This document shows, in pieces, positions 1 through 6,649 of a stretch of DNA of 11,648 nt. Origin of the DNA: Peptostreptococcaceae bacterium (GTDB lineage Bacteria; Bacillota_A; Clostridia; Peptostreptococcales; Anaerovoracaceae); contig JAENWH010000031.1 in NCBI GenBank assembly GCA_016650135.1, forward strand, positions 1-11,648. The letters run 5' to 3'. The stretch's first letter is position 1; every line of letters begins with the position of its first letter. Position numbers and translations under genes: made by a program. The notes below the pieces were generated by a model, which was not told the DNA's origin, ran no database searches, and saw nothing but the letters and a program-made list of their open reading frames with translations.

Positions 1-1
1 A

Positions 2-226
2 AGGCTTTTCCTTGAATACTGTTTTATAAATTTACATACCGAGAGAGTAACACTTGACCATTTCTCAGGTAATGTAGTAGCTTCCAGATTATATTTGAAA
101 TTAGGTTTCCAATATGAAGGAGTTGCACGTAATGCTTCGAAGAAAAATGGCAAGTACCATGATTTGAATACAATGTCAATATTACGGTCTGAATATTATG
201 AAAAAGTGCATAACAAACAAACATAA
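2..226 (+). CDS. GNAT-family N-acetyltransferase, RimJ/RimL-like, C-terminal part (5' end outside window)
   Basis: An open frame enters from the left edge and ends at TAA (224-226), giving the last 74 residues of a protein. The segment carries a typical C-terminal GNAT signature: N-V-V-A-S-R-L-Y-L-K-L-GFQYEG (about residues 24-40 of the visible part), then NGKYHDLNTMSILRSEYYE. The N-x-x-S-x-R-L/V-x-x-K-L-GF-x-x-EG pattern followed by G-x-Y-x-D and a S-I-L-R-S-E-Y tail is characteristic of RimJ/RimL-type enzymes, which transfer acetyl from acetyl-CoA to an amino group of a protein or small molecule. The substrate cannot be inferred. The acetyl-CoA-binding loop lies outside the window, so completeness is unknown. 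A terminator follows 11 bases after the stop, so the gene ends its transcription unit and is not joined to nrdD. Confidence 0.82.
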   Translation, partial: RLFLEYCFINLHTERVTLDHFSGNVVASRLYLKLGFQYEGVARNASKKNGKYHDLNTMSILRSEYYEKVHNKQT

Positions 227-237
227 ACAGTCTGTTG

Positions 238-267
238 AACAGCTCCAAAAGCGGGGCTGTTTTTTTT
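238..267 (+). terminator. Rho-independent terminator after the acetyltransferase gene
   Basis: A 9-bp stem is formed by AACAGCTCC (238-246) and GGGGCTGTT (253-261), with one G-U pair and a six-base loop. It runs into a T tract to 267. It separates the acetyltransferase from the nrdD promoter. Confidence 0.88.
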
Positions 268-289
268 ATAAAATTATTAATATTTAGGC

Positions 290-317
290 TTGACAATTAA
301 GTATTTCAAGTTATAAT
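290..317 (+). promoter_or_regulatory. Sigma-A-type promoter of nrdDG
   Basis: A perfect -35 TTGACA (290-295) and a perfect -10 TATAAT (312-317) are separated by 16 bp. Transcription would start near 324, giving a leader of roughly 90 bases before nrdD. Putative NrdR boxes lie just downstream of the -10, so a bound repressor would block initiation. Confidence 0.8.
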
Positions 318-328
318 TTTATATAAAA

Positions 329-375
329 CCACTATATATAGTACACGAATAAACCATCACGTATAAATATAGACT
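329..375 (+). promoter_or_regulatory. Tandem NrdR-like boxes upstream of nrdD
   Basis: Box 1 (329-344) contains the perfect palindrome ACTATATATAGT (331-342) and matches the known NrdR core CwATATATwG at all ten positions. A weaker second box at 360-375 matches the core at 8 of 10 positions (363-372), with a well-kept right half ATATAG. The two boxes start 31 bp apart, about three helical turns, which is the usual arrangement of paired NrdR sites. NrdR is a zinc-finger/ATP-cone repressor of ribonucleotide reductase genes. The nrdR gene itself is not in the window. The match is seen directly; binding is inferred. Confidence 0.72.
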
Positions 376-404
376 TTTCAAGCTATTTCAAATTATTGTT
401 ATTT

Positions 405-410
405 AGGAGG
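405..410 (+). promoter_or_regulatory. Ribosome binding site that fixes the nrdD start
   Basis: AGGAGG lies 6 bases before ATG 417. An in-frame TTG at 396 lies upstream of this site and has no Shine-Dalgarno sequence of its own, so 417 is taken as the true start. Confidence 0.9.
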
Positions 411-416
411 CAAGAC

Positions 417-2660
417 ATGAATCAGATCAATTCGATCATAAAAAGAGATGGAAGACGGGCAGATTTCAATATTGAGAAGATAGCAGACGCGATCTATAAA
501 GCTGCACAGGTTCTTGGAGGTAATAATAGAGAGACCGCAATGTACCTGGCCAGGCAGGTAGAATTATATATTTCGGAAATTAAACGTGTTGATTGTCCTA
601 CAGTTGAAGAAGTACAGGATACAGTTGAAAAAATATTAATTGATAATGGACACGCCAGAACAGCAAAAGAATTCATTCTGTATCGAGCTGAGCGAACAAG
701 AGTCAGAGAAATGAATACCAGGTTAATGAAAATTTATGAAGATTTAACTTTTAAAGACGCTGCTGATAATGACATAAAAAGGGAAAATGCAAATATAGAC
801 GGAAATACTGCCATGGGAACGATGCTAAAATATGGTTCAGAAGGGGCAAAGCAATTTAATGAAATGTTTGTATTGAATCCGCTTCATTCAAAAGCACATG
901 CAGATGGAGACATTCATATTCATGATCTTGACTTTTTGACATTGACGACAACCTGCTGCCAGATAGATTTCCAAAAGTTGTTTAAGGGTGGGTTTTCAAC
1001 AGGGCATGGCTTTTTAAGAGAACCTAATGATATTCAAAGTTACTCGGCTTTGGCATGTATTGCTATTCAATCCAATCAGAATGATCATCATGGAGGACAG
1101 AGCGTTCCTAATTTTGATTATGGAATGTCAGATGGAGTGAAAAAATCATATAAGAAGCTCTACTGGTCCAACCTTGGAAAAGTAATGAATATCTTATATG
1201 ATATTGAGGATGGAATTGAAAAAGCCAAAGAAATCGGTAAAGAAATTGAAGCAAAAGATGGAATATGCCCAATCATGGCTGATGATAATTCGTATAAAGA
1301 AAAAGAAGCAAAATACCTGGAGCTTATTGTTGAACCGAAGGACATAAAAATACTGCAGGAAAAAGCAAAAAAATATGCGGATCAGGAAATAAAAAGAGCC
1401 ACATTCCAGGCAATGGAAGCATTCGTTCATAATTTGAATACGATGCATTCAAGAGCAGGCGCACAGGTGCCGTTCAGCTCCATTAATTACGGGTTAGATA
1501 CGTCCCCTGAAGGCAGACTGGTAACAGAGAACATTCTGCTCGCAACAGAAGCTGGGTTGGGAAATGGAGAAACAGCTATATTCCCAATCCATATATACAG
1601 AGTAAAGGAGGGAATTAATTACAATCCGGAAGACCCGAATTATGATTTATTTAAACTGGCTATGAAAGTTTCTGCGAAACGTTTGTTCCCGAATTTCTCA
1701 TTTATTGATGCACCATACAATTTGAAGTACTATAAGAAAGGGGATCCTAATTCCGAGGTCGCTTATATGGGTTGCCGTACGCGTGTAATGGCAAACGTAT
1801 ATGACCCATCTAAAGAGGTAGTGGGAGGAAGAGGCAATTTGAGTTTCACTTCTATTAATCTGCCAAGAATTGCGATTAAAGCAAATGGAAATATTGAGTC
1901 TTTTTTTGAAGAATTAGACCGAAAGCTTGGTCTTGTAGGAGACCAGCTTATGGAGAGATATCAGATACTAGCAACCAAAAAGGTTAAAAATTTTCCATTC
2001 CTGATGGGACAAGGTGTCTGGATAGATTCCGAAAAACTGGGTTCGAATGATTCTGTAGCAGAAGTGCTTAAAAACGGTACATTGACGGTCGGGTTCATTG
2101 GTTTGGCAGAATGTCTGAAATGTTTGATAGGGAGCCATCATGGAGAAAGCAAAGAAGCACAGAATCTTGGATTGAATATAATTGGATACATGAGAAAGAA
2201 AATGGATGAACTTGCAGAACAAACCAAGTTCAACTATTCATTAATAGCAACACCGGCAGAAGGATTATCCGGAAGATTTGTCAGGATCGACAAAGAAAAA
2301 TATGGTATTATTGAAGGTGTTACGGACAGGGATTATTACACAAACTCATTTCATGTACCTGTTTATTACAATATATCTGCTTTTGATAAAATCAAAATAG
2401 AAGCACCTTATCATGCACTGACGAATGCCGGACATATTACATATGTAGAACTGGATGGAGATCCATGCAAGAATCTTGATGCGTTTGAAAGAATTGTACG
2501 CTGCATGAAAGAGAATGGCATTGGATATGGTTCAATTAATCATCCGGTAGATCGTGACCCTGTTTGCGGGTACACAGGAATAATTGACAACGAATGCCCG
2601 CAATGCAAAAGAAAAGAAGAAACCGGGGATGTGGGATTCGAAAGAATCAGAAGGATATGA
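417..2660 (+). CDS. nrdD: Anaerobic (class III) ribonucleoside-triphosphate reductase, lacking the C-terminal glycyl-radical segment
   Basis: This cytosolic enzyme reduces ribonucleoside triphosphates to dNTPs in the absence of oxygen. The protein is 747 residues. An N-terminal ATP-cone (about 3-95) provides allosteric control. The catalytic barrel follows, with HIHDLDF (167-173), the TTCCQIDF region holding the likely thiyl-radical cysteine (C180 or C181), MGCRTRV (451-457, C453) and GGRGNLSFTSINLPR (470-484, N474), the counterparts of the active-site residues known from T4 and E. coli NrdD. A zinc-site remnant follows with C717, C727 and C730; a fourth cysteine is not obvious, since the place of a CxxC partner is D714. 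The protein then stops after FERIRRI (741-747). In relatives as I recall them this continues as TGYLVG plus about 20-25 more residues and carries the radical glycine. That segment is absent here in all frames before nrdG. Identity is certain; activity as encoded is doubtful. Confidence 0.95.
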   Translation: MNQINSIIKRDGRRADFNIEKIADAIYKAAQVLGGNNRETAMYLARQVELYISEIKRVDCPTVEEVQDTVEKILIDNGHARTAKEFILYRAERTRVREMNTRLMKIYEDLTFKDAADNDIKRENANIDGNTAMGTMLKYGSEGAKQFNEMFVLNPLHSKAHADGDIHIHDLDFLTLTTTCCQIDFQKLFKGGFSTGHGFLREPNDIQSYSALACIAIQSNQNDHHGGQSVPNFDYGMSDGVKKSYKKLYWSNLGKVMNILYDIEDGIEKAKEIGKEIEAKDGICPIMADDNSYKEKEAKYLELIVEPKDIKILQEKAKKYADQEIKRATFQAMEAFVHNLNTMHSRAGAQVPFSSINYGLDTSPEGRLVTENILLATEAGLGNGETAIFPIHIYRVKEGINYNPEDPNYDLFKLAMKVSAKRLFPNFSFIDAPYNLKYYKKGDPNSEVAYMGCRTRVMANVYDPSKEVVGGRGNLSFTSINLPRIAIKANGNIESFFEELDRKLGLVGDQLMERYQILATKKVKNFPFLMGQGVWIDSEKLGSNDSVAEVLKNGTLTVGFIGLAECLKCLIGSHHGESKEAQNLGLNIIGYMRKKMDELAEQTKFNYSLIATPAEGLSGRFVRIDKEKYGIIEGVTDRDYYTNSFHVPVYYNISAFDKIKIEAPYHALTNAGHITYVELDGDPCKNLDAFERIVRCMKENGIGYGSINHPVDRDPVCGYTGIIDNECPQCKRKEETGDVGFERIRRI

Positions 2661-2666
2661 AGTAAT

Positions 2667-3182
2667 ATGATTAATGGTGAAAATACATTACAAATTGCAG
2701 GGGTTGTAAAAGAGTCAATAGTGGATGGACCCGGTTTAAGATTTGTTGTATTCGCGCAAGGCTGCCCTCATCATTGTGAAGGGTGCCACAATCCAGCAAC
2801 TCATGATTTCAACGCGGGATATGCCTGTGAATTACAGACAATAATCAACGCAGTTGATAAGGATCCAATATTGTCAGGCGTTACATTCAGTGGAGGAGAA
2901 CCTTTTCATCAGGCAGAAGCGTTTTATTTGCTTGCTTTGAAATTAAAAGAGAAAAAATTAAATCTGCTATCATTTTCAGGATATACCTACGAAGAACTGG
3001 TTAAACTGGGAGAGCACGATGAGTATGTTGTTAAACTGCTGGATATTTTGGATTCACTGATTGATGGCAGGTTTATTCTGGAGCAAAGAGATTTAACTTT
3101 AAACTTTAAAGGGAGCCGGAATCAAAGATTTATTGATTTAAATCAAACAAGAGAGGCAGGCAGGGTAGTTGAAATTTCATGA
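2667..3182 (+). CDS. nrdG: Anaerobic ribonucleotide reductase-activating protein (radical SAM activase)
   Basis: NrdG uses a [4Fe-4S] cluster and S-adenosylmethionine to generate the glycyl radical on NrdD. The protein is 171 residues, the usual size. The N-terminal region AGVVKESIVDGPGLRFVVFAQ is typical of the family and leads into C33-x3-C37-x2-C40 (GCPHHCEGCHNP), the cluster-binding triad. FSGGEPF (74-80) is the SAM-binding GGE motif, and DGRF (133-136) followed by LNFKGSRNQRFIDL is the usual C-terminal signature. The ATG lies 6 bases after the nrdD stop and in the same frame as nrdD. An AAGGA (2651-2655) inside the nrdD end can serve as the ribosome binding site, at rather long spacing (11 bases). 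It is presumably co-transcribed with nrdD from the NrdR-controlled promoter. The activase looks intact although its target glycine is missing from the adjacent nrdD. Confidence 0.95.
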   Translation: MINGENTLQIAGVVKESIVDGPGLRFVVFAQGCPHHCEGCHNPATHDFNAGYACELQTIINAVDKDPILSGVTFSGGEPFHQAEAFYLLALKLKEKKLNLLSFSGYTYEELVKLGEHDEYVVKLLDILDSLIDGRFILEQRDLTLNFKGSRNQRFIDLNQTREAGRVVEIS

Positions 3183-3206
3183 TTGGCGAATTTATTGAAA
3201 AAACAC

Positions 3207-3236
3207 TTGTGCAACACCAATTAAATGTGTTATAAT
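3207..3236 (+). promoter_or_regulatory. Promoter of rpmB
   Basis: A perfect -10 TATAAT (3231-3236) is preceded by TGT, making an extended -10. A weak -35 TTGTGC (3207-3212) lies 18 bp upstream. Transcription would start near 3243, leaving a leader of about 68 bases. AACAC (3213-3217) and GTGTT (3227-3231) form an inverted repeat in the spacer, of unknown meaning. Confidence 0.7.
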
Positions 3237-3310
3237 ATCATTTGTTCGGATAACTCGAAATAAAAAGATTAACAGCTTTAAAGCTTAAGATATTAAAGGA
3301 GGTGCGGTAG

Positions 3311-3502
3311 ATGTCAAGAAAATGTGAAGTGTGTGGTAAGGGTCAGGTTTCTGGAAATAATGTATCCCATTCAAATAGACACACAAGAAGAAAATGGAAT
3401 GCTAATATTCAAACAGTCAGAGTTTTGGATAAAGGATCTGTTAGAAAAGCCAATGTGTGCACAAGATGCATCAGATCAAACAAAGTAAACCGTGCCATCT
3501 AA
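3311..3502 (+). CDS. rpmB: Large-subunit ribosomal protein bL28, zinc-binding form
   Basis: This is a 63-residue protein of the 50S ribosomal subunit, the normal length for bL28. It begins MSRKCEVCGKG and carries NVSHSNRHTRRKW (17-29), a family hallmark. Two CxxC pairs, C5/C8 and C50/C53, mark the zinc-ribbon (C+) form; some bacteria hold a second, cysteine-free copy for zinc shortage, but none is seen here. A strong AAGGAGGTG (3296-3304) sits 6 bases before the ATG, as expected for a highly translated gene. The gene has its own promoter and terminator. rpmB next to asp23/yloU and close to recG repeats the order known from Bacillus. Confidence 0.97.
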   Translation: MSRKCEVCGKGQVSGNNVSHSNRHTRRKWNANIQTVRVLDKGSVRKANVCTRCIRSNKVNRAI

Positions 3503-3513
3503 TTTATTAATTA

Positions 3514-3540
3514 AAGGCCTGCATTGCAGGTCTTTTTTTT
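3514..3540 (+). terminator. Rho-independent terminator after rpmB
   Basis: The hairpin has arms AAGGCCTGC (3514-3522) and GCAGGTCTT (3526-3534), with one G-U pair and a three-base loop. It continues into a T tract to 3540. The -35 of the next promoter appears to overlap its right arm. Confidence 0.85.
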
Positions 3541-3552
3541 ATGTGTTAAAAT
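3524..3552 (+). promoter_or_regulatory. Possible promoter of the asp23-recG-rsmD run, embedded in the rpmB terminator
   Basis: TTGCAG (3524-3529) and TAAAAT (3547-3552) are separated by 17 bp, with TGT directly before the -10 (extended -10). The -35 falls in the terminator hairpin of rpmB. The downstream genes need a promoter after that terminator, and this is the best candidate in the gap. Confidence 0.45.
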
Positions 3553-3581
3553 AATCATATATTCCAAAAAGGAGAAATGAA

Positions 3582-3971
3582 TTGTTTTATAAGATAGAAA
3601 CTGAAGATGGATTTATATCAATTGAAAAAACTGTAATTGGAAAGATTATTATTGAAGAAGTAAAAAACTTTGATGGTAAAGTTTTAATTTCTAATCATAA
3701 AGGCAGAGTCCCTGGAATAGTATCTAAAATAGGTGGGCTTGATGATATTAGTCATCTTGAGATAATTATGGGAACAAAAGGACTAGACGTAAGGGTTTAT
3801 ATTGTTATAAGGTTTGGTTCAAGCATTGGCAAAGTCACAAATCAGCTGATTGACGGTATTCAGGAAAAAATCAAGGAACTGACAGCTATTGAGGCAAATA
3901 GTGTTGCTGTTATTGTCACTGGAATTGTATCAAAGCAGTTCTCAAAGAGAAATATCGAGGTTAAACGTTAA
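3582..3971 (+). CDS. yloU: Asp23/Gls24 family envelope-stress protein (YloU-like)
   Basis: This 129-residue protein belongs to the Asp23/Gls24 (DUF322) family, small proteins of Gram-positive bacteria linked to cell-envelope homeostasis; their molecular role is not well defined. Features seen are an N-terminal strand region ending in G-x-I-S/F-I, the G-R-V-P-G-I-V-S-K-I-GG segment (41-52), a DVRVYIVIRFG strand (69-79), and the helical I-x-x-V-T-N-Q-L-I-D-G-I-Q-E-K-I segment (82-97). The start is TTG 3582, with GGAG (3571-3574) 7 bases upstream. The nearby ATG at 3577 is in another frame and hits a stop after six codons. The stop codon TAA abuts the ATG of recG. In Bacillus yloU is followed by yloV/fakA; here recG follows directly. 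The symbol is by family and synteny with rpmB. Confidence 0.85.
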   Translation: MFYKIETEDGFISIEKTVIGKIIIEEVKNFDGKVLISNHKGRVPGIVSKIGGLDDISHLEIIMGTKGLDVRVYIVIRFGSSIGKVTNQLIDGIQEKIKELTAIEANSVAVIVTGIVSKQFSKRNIEVKR

Positions 3972-6020
3972 ATGAATCTATATGGAAGCGTTGGACAAAT
4001 CAAGGGTGTCGGTCCTAAAAAATTATCAGCCTTGAATAAACTTAATATATGTACCGTAGAAGATTTAATTTTTAACTTTCCCAGGGATTATCAGGATTTA
4101 AGCAAAGTAACAGAAATTTCAAAATTAGAATTGAACTGCACTTCATTAATTAAAGCAAAGGTTGATTTAATCATTAAAGGAAGTACCGGATACAAGAAAA
4201 AACAAACTCTAAAAATACTTGTAAGCGATGATACGGGTATGCTTGAGATTGTTTTTTTTAATGCAAAATATATAATGGATTATTTTAAGATGAATGAAGA
4301 ATATGATTTTTACGGCAAAACGACAGAAGAATACGGAAAAATTAAAATGATTCATCCGGAATATTATAAAAGTTTCGGGAATGCGAGCCAGGGGATATTG
4401 CCTGTATATTCATTAACCTTTGGAATTTCGCAATCCGAAATCAGGAAGTGGCAAAAGGAAGGCACTCGACTTATCATAGAAATAGAAGATTATTTGCCAA
4501 AAAAAATAATTGAGAAGAACAGACTTTGCGATTTGCAGTATGCACTGTTGAACATTCATCAGCCAAAGGATGGCATAAAACTGAAAGAAGCCAGATACAG
4601 ACTGATTTTTGATGAATTGTTTTGTCTTCAAACAGGCCTCTTGTCTATAAAGTCGAGAGATTTATCGGAAACAAAATCGATTTCATATTCTAAAGATATT
4701 AAATTTGAAGATTATATAAAAAACTTACCCTTTAAGTTGACTGAGGCGCAGTATAGAGTCCTCGATGAAATAAATCATGATATGGAAAGCATGAAACCAA
4801 TGAACAGACTTATTCAAGGAGATGTAGGTTCAGGTAAAACAGTAATAGCAGAAGCGGCAATTTATAAAGCCGTAAAAAGCGGATATCAGGCGGCAATGAT
4901 GGCGCCTACAGAAATCCTTGCAAAACAACATTACCAAGGCTTAAAAAGAAATCTTGAGCCTCACGGCATCAGAGTAGGTTTTCTCAGCGGCAGCATGAAA
5001 GTAAAAGAACGAAGAGAAACTCTTCAAGCTCTTGAAACAGGAAGCATACAGGTTCTTATCGGAACGCATGCTGTTATTCAGGCCGGTGTGGAATTCAAAA
5101 AGCTGGGGCTTGCCATAACTGACGAACAACATAGATTTGGTGTTCATCAAAGAATTTCTCTGGCATCTAAAGGAGAAAATGTAGACATAATGGTTATGAC
5201 TGCAACACCGATCCCAAGAACCTTAGCAGTCATTATATACGGAGATCTTGATATTTCAATTATTGATCAGCTCCCTCCTGGCAGAAAAAGAATAATTACC
5301 AGGGGAACAGATTCAAAAGGAAGAAATCTTGCTTATAACTTCCTTGAGAAGGAAATTGAAAAAGGCAGACAGGCGTACGTGGTTACCCCATTAATAGAAG
5401 AATCTCAATCCTTAAATGCTGTATCTGCTGAAGAAGTTTTTGATGAATTGAAAAACAGATGGGGAAGCAAGAAAATTGAAATTCTTCATGGAGATATGAA
5501 ACAGGCTGACAAAAACAGAATCATGGGAGAATTCTACAAAGGGTTCATTCAGATACTGGTTGCCACGGTAGTAATTGAAGTGGGAATAAACGTCCCAAAT
5601 GCAACCGTTATGCTAATTGAAAATGCGGAAAGATTTGGACTTGCTCAACTTCACCAACTGAGGGGAAGAGTTGGGAGAGGGGAAAATCAGTCATATTGTC
5701 TGCTGATTAATAATGGAAAAACAGAGGTCTCCAGGCAAAGAGAAAATATAATGGTTTCATCTACTGATGGGTTTTATATTGCAGAAAAAGATCTGGAATT
5801 AAGGGGGCCGGGAGAATTTTTTGGTACAAGGCAGCACGGACTGCCAGACCTGAAAATTGCTGATTTGATGAAGCATATTAAAATTTTAAATCTTGTCAGG
5901 GAGGAAGCAAAGTTACTATTAAAAGATGATCCTTATTTGACAGATAAGAATAATGAAAAACTTAAAATCAGAATCGAAAAGATGTTCAATAGTAAAGAAG
6001 ATTTTAATTTAAGTTTATAA
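3972..6020 (+). CDS. recG: ATP-dependent DNA helicase RecG
   Basis: RecG is a superfamily 2 double-strand DNA translocase that remodels stalled replication forks and branched recombination intermediates. The protein is 682 residues, a normal length. An N-terminal helix-hairpin-like stretch (KGVGPKKL, 11-18) leads into the OB-fold wedge domain (about 55-150). The helicase core has Walker A GDVGSGKT (283-290), APTEILAKQH (311-320), the DEQH box with DEQHRFG (384-390), TATPIPRTL (410-418), HGDM (506-509), and motif VI QLRGRVGRG (562-570). The C-terminal TRG region includes DLELRGPGEFFGTRQHGLPDLKIADL (607-632). All key motifs are intact. The ATG immediately follows the asp23 stop, with GAGG (3957-3960) 11 bases upstream, which suggests translational coupling. 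Confidence 0.97.
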   Translation: MNLYGSVGQIKGVGPKKLSALNKLNICTVEDLIFNFPRDYQDLSKVTEISKLELNCTSLIKAKVDLIIKGSTGYKKKQTLKILVSDDTGMLEIVFFNAKYIMDYFKMNEEYDFYGKTTEEYGKIKMIHPEYYKSFGNASQGILPVYSLTFGISQSEIRKWQKEGTRLIIEIEDYLPKKIIEKNRLCDLQYALLNIHQPKDGIKLKEARYRLIFDELFCLQTGLLSIKSRDLSETKSISYSKDIKFEDYIKNLPFKLTEAQYRVLDEINHDMESMKPMNRLIQGDVGSGKTVIAEAAIYKAVKSGYQAAMMAPTEILAKQHYQGLKRNLEPHGIRVGFLSGSMKVKERRETLQALETGSIQVLIGTHAVIQAGVEFKKLGLAITDEQHRFGVHQRISLASKGENVDIMVMTATPIPRTLAVIIYGDLDISIIDQLPPGRKRIITRGTDSKGRNLAYNFLEKEIEKGRQAYVVTPLIEESQSLNAVSAEEVFDELKNRWGSKKIEILHGDMKQADKNRIMGEFYKGFIQILVATVVIEVGINVPNATVMLIENAERFGLAQLHQLRGRVGRGENQSYCLLINNGKTEVSRQRENIMVSSTDGFYIAEKDLELRGPGEFFGTRQHGLPDLKIADLMKHIKILNLVREEAKLLLKDDPYLTDKNNEKLKIRIEKMFNSKEDFNLSL

Positions 6021-6031
6021 AGGAGAAGAAA

Positions 6032-6586
6032 TTGAGAATCATTTCAGGGAAATTAAAGGGTAGAAGGCTGAATACGCCAAAAGATAATCAAATAAGACCA
6101 ACAACAGATAAGGTTAAGGAATCAATATTCAGCATGCTGATGCCTTATATAGAAGATGCAGTTGTCATAGATCTTTTTTCCGGTACAGGCAATCTTGGTC
6201 TTGAGGCTATAAGCCGAGGGGCAAAACATTGCTATTTTGGAGATAAAGCCAGGGAAAGCCTTTTACTGACAAAAGGAAATATTCAATATTGCGAAGTGGA
6301 GAATCAGTCCACCTTAATCTCCGGTGAGTTTGAAAGAGTTCTGGAAAGAATTCACCAGAAGGCAGACGTAATATTTCTAGATCCTCCATACAAGGCCGGT
6401 TTGCTTGAAAACTGCTTAAAAAAGATTGAAGAATCAGAAATATTGTCAGAGGATGGAGTCATTGTCATCGAACATGGAAAGCGGGAAATTCTGGAGAATC
6501 AAATAGGAATATTTACAAAAATAAAAGAAAAAAGATATGGAACTATTCTTGTCAGTTTATTTATTACAGCAAAAAAAATAATATAG
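6032..6586 (+). CDS. rsmD: 16S rRNA (guanine(966)-N(2))-methyltransferase
   Basis: RsmD methylates N2 of G966 of 16S rRNA during small-subunit assembly, using S-adenosylmethionine. The protein is 184 residues. It begins with the family hallmark MRIISGKLKGRRL and continues IRPTTDKVKESIFSML (21-36). The SAM-binding motif I is DLFSGTGNLGLEAISRGA (47-64), and the catalytic motif IV is DPPY (117-120), preceded by VIFL. The start is TTG 6032, with AAGGAG (6020-6025) 6 bases upstream; it matches the conserved N-terminus exactly. The gene follows recG by 11 bases and precedes coaD; rsmD-coaD is a very common pair in Firmicutes. Confidence 0.96.
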   Translation: MRIISGKLKGRRLNTPKDNQIRPTTDKVKESIFSMLMPYIEDAVVIDLFSGTGNLGLEAISRGAKHCYFGDKARESLLLTKGNIQYCEVENQSTLISGEFERVLERIHQKADVIFLDPPYKAGLLENCLKKIEESEILSEDGVIVIEHGKREILENQIGIFTKIKEKRYGTILVSLFITAKKII

Positions 6587-6649
6587 TATATTGAATATTT
6601 ATATGATAGAATATTGTTGCAGATGTCGAAAAAGGAAGGAAATTAACAT

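Noticed and set aside
24..296. 90-codon minus-strand open frame
   Set aside because: It lies antisense to the acetyltransferase end and runs across its terminator; no ribosome binding site or recognisable protein feature.
396..416. Earlier TTG start for nrdD
   Set aside because: The AGGAGG at 405-410 lies inside this extension and serves ATG 417; the extra residues do not resemble the family N-terminus.
2658..2660. nrdD TGA as a selenocysteine codon with read-through into nrdG
   Set aside because: No convincing stem-loop of bacterial SECIS type follows the TGA, the position is not a known Sec site, and read-through would still not restore the radical glycine.
6587..6649. Separate promoter for coaD
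   Set aside because: Several TTG and TA-rich words are present, but none pair at 15-19 bp spacing with good matches.
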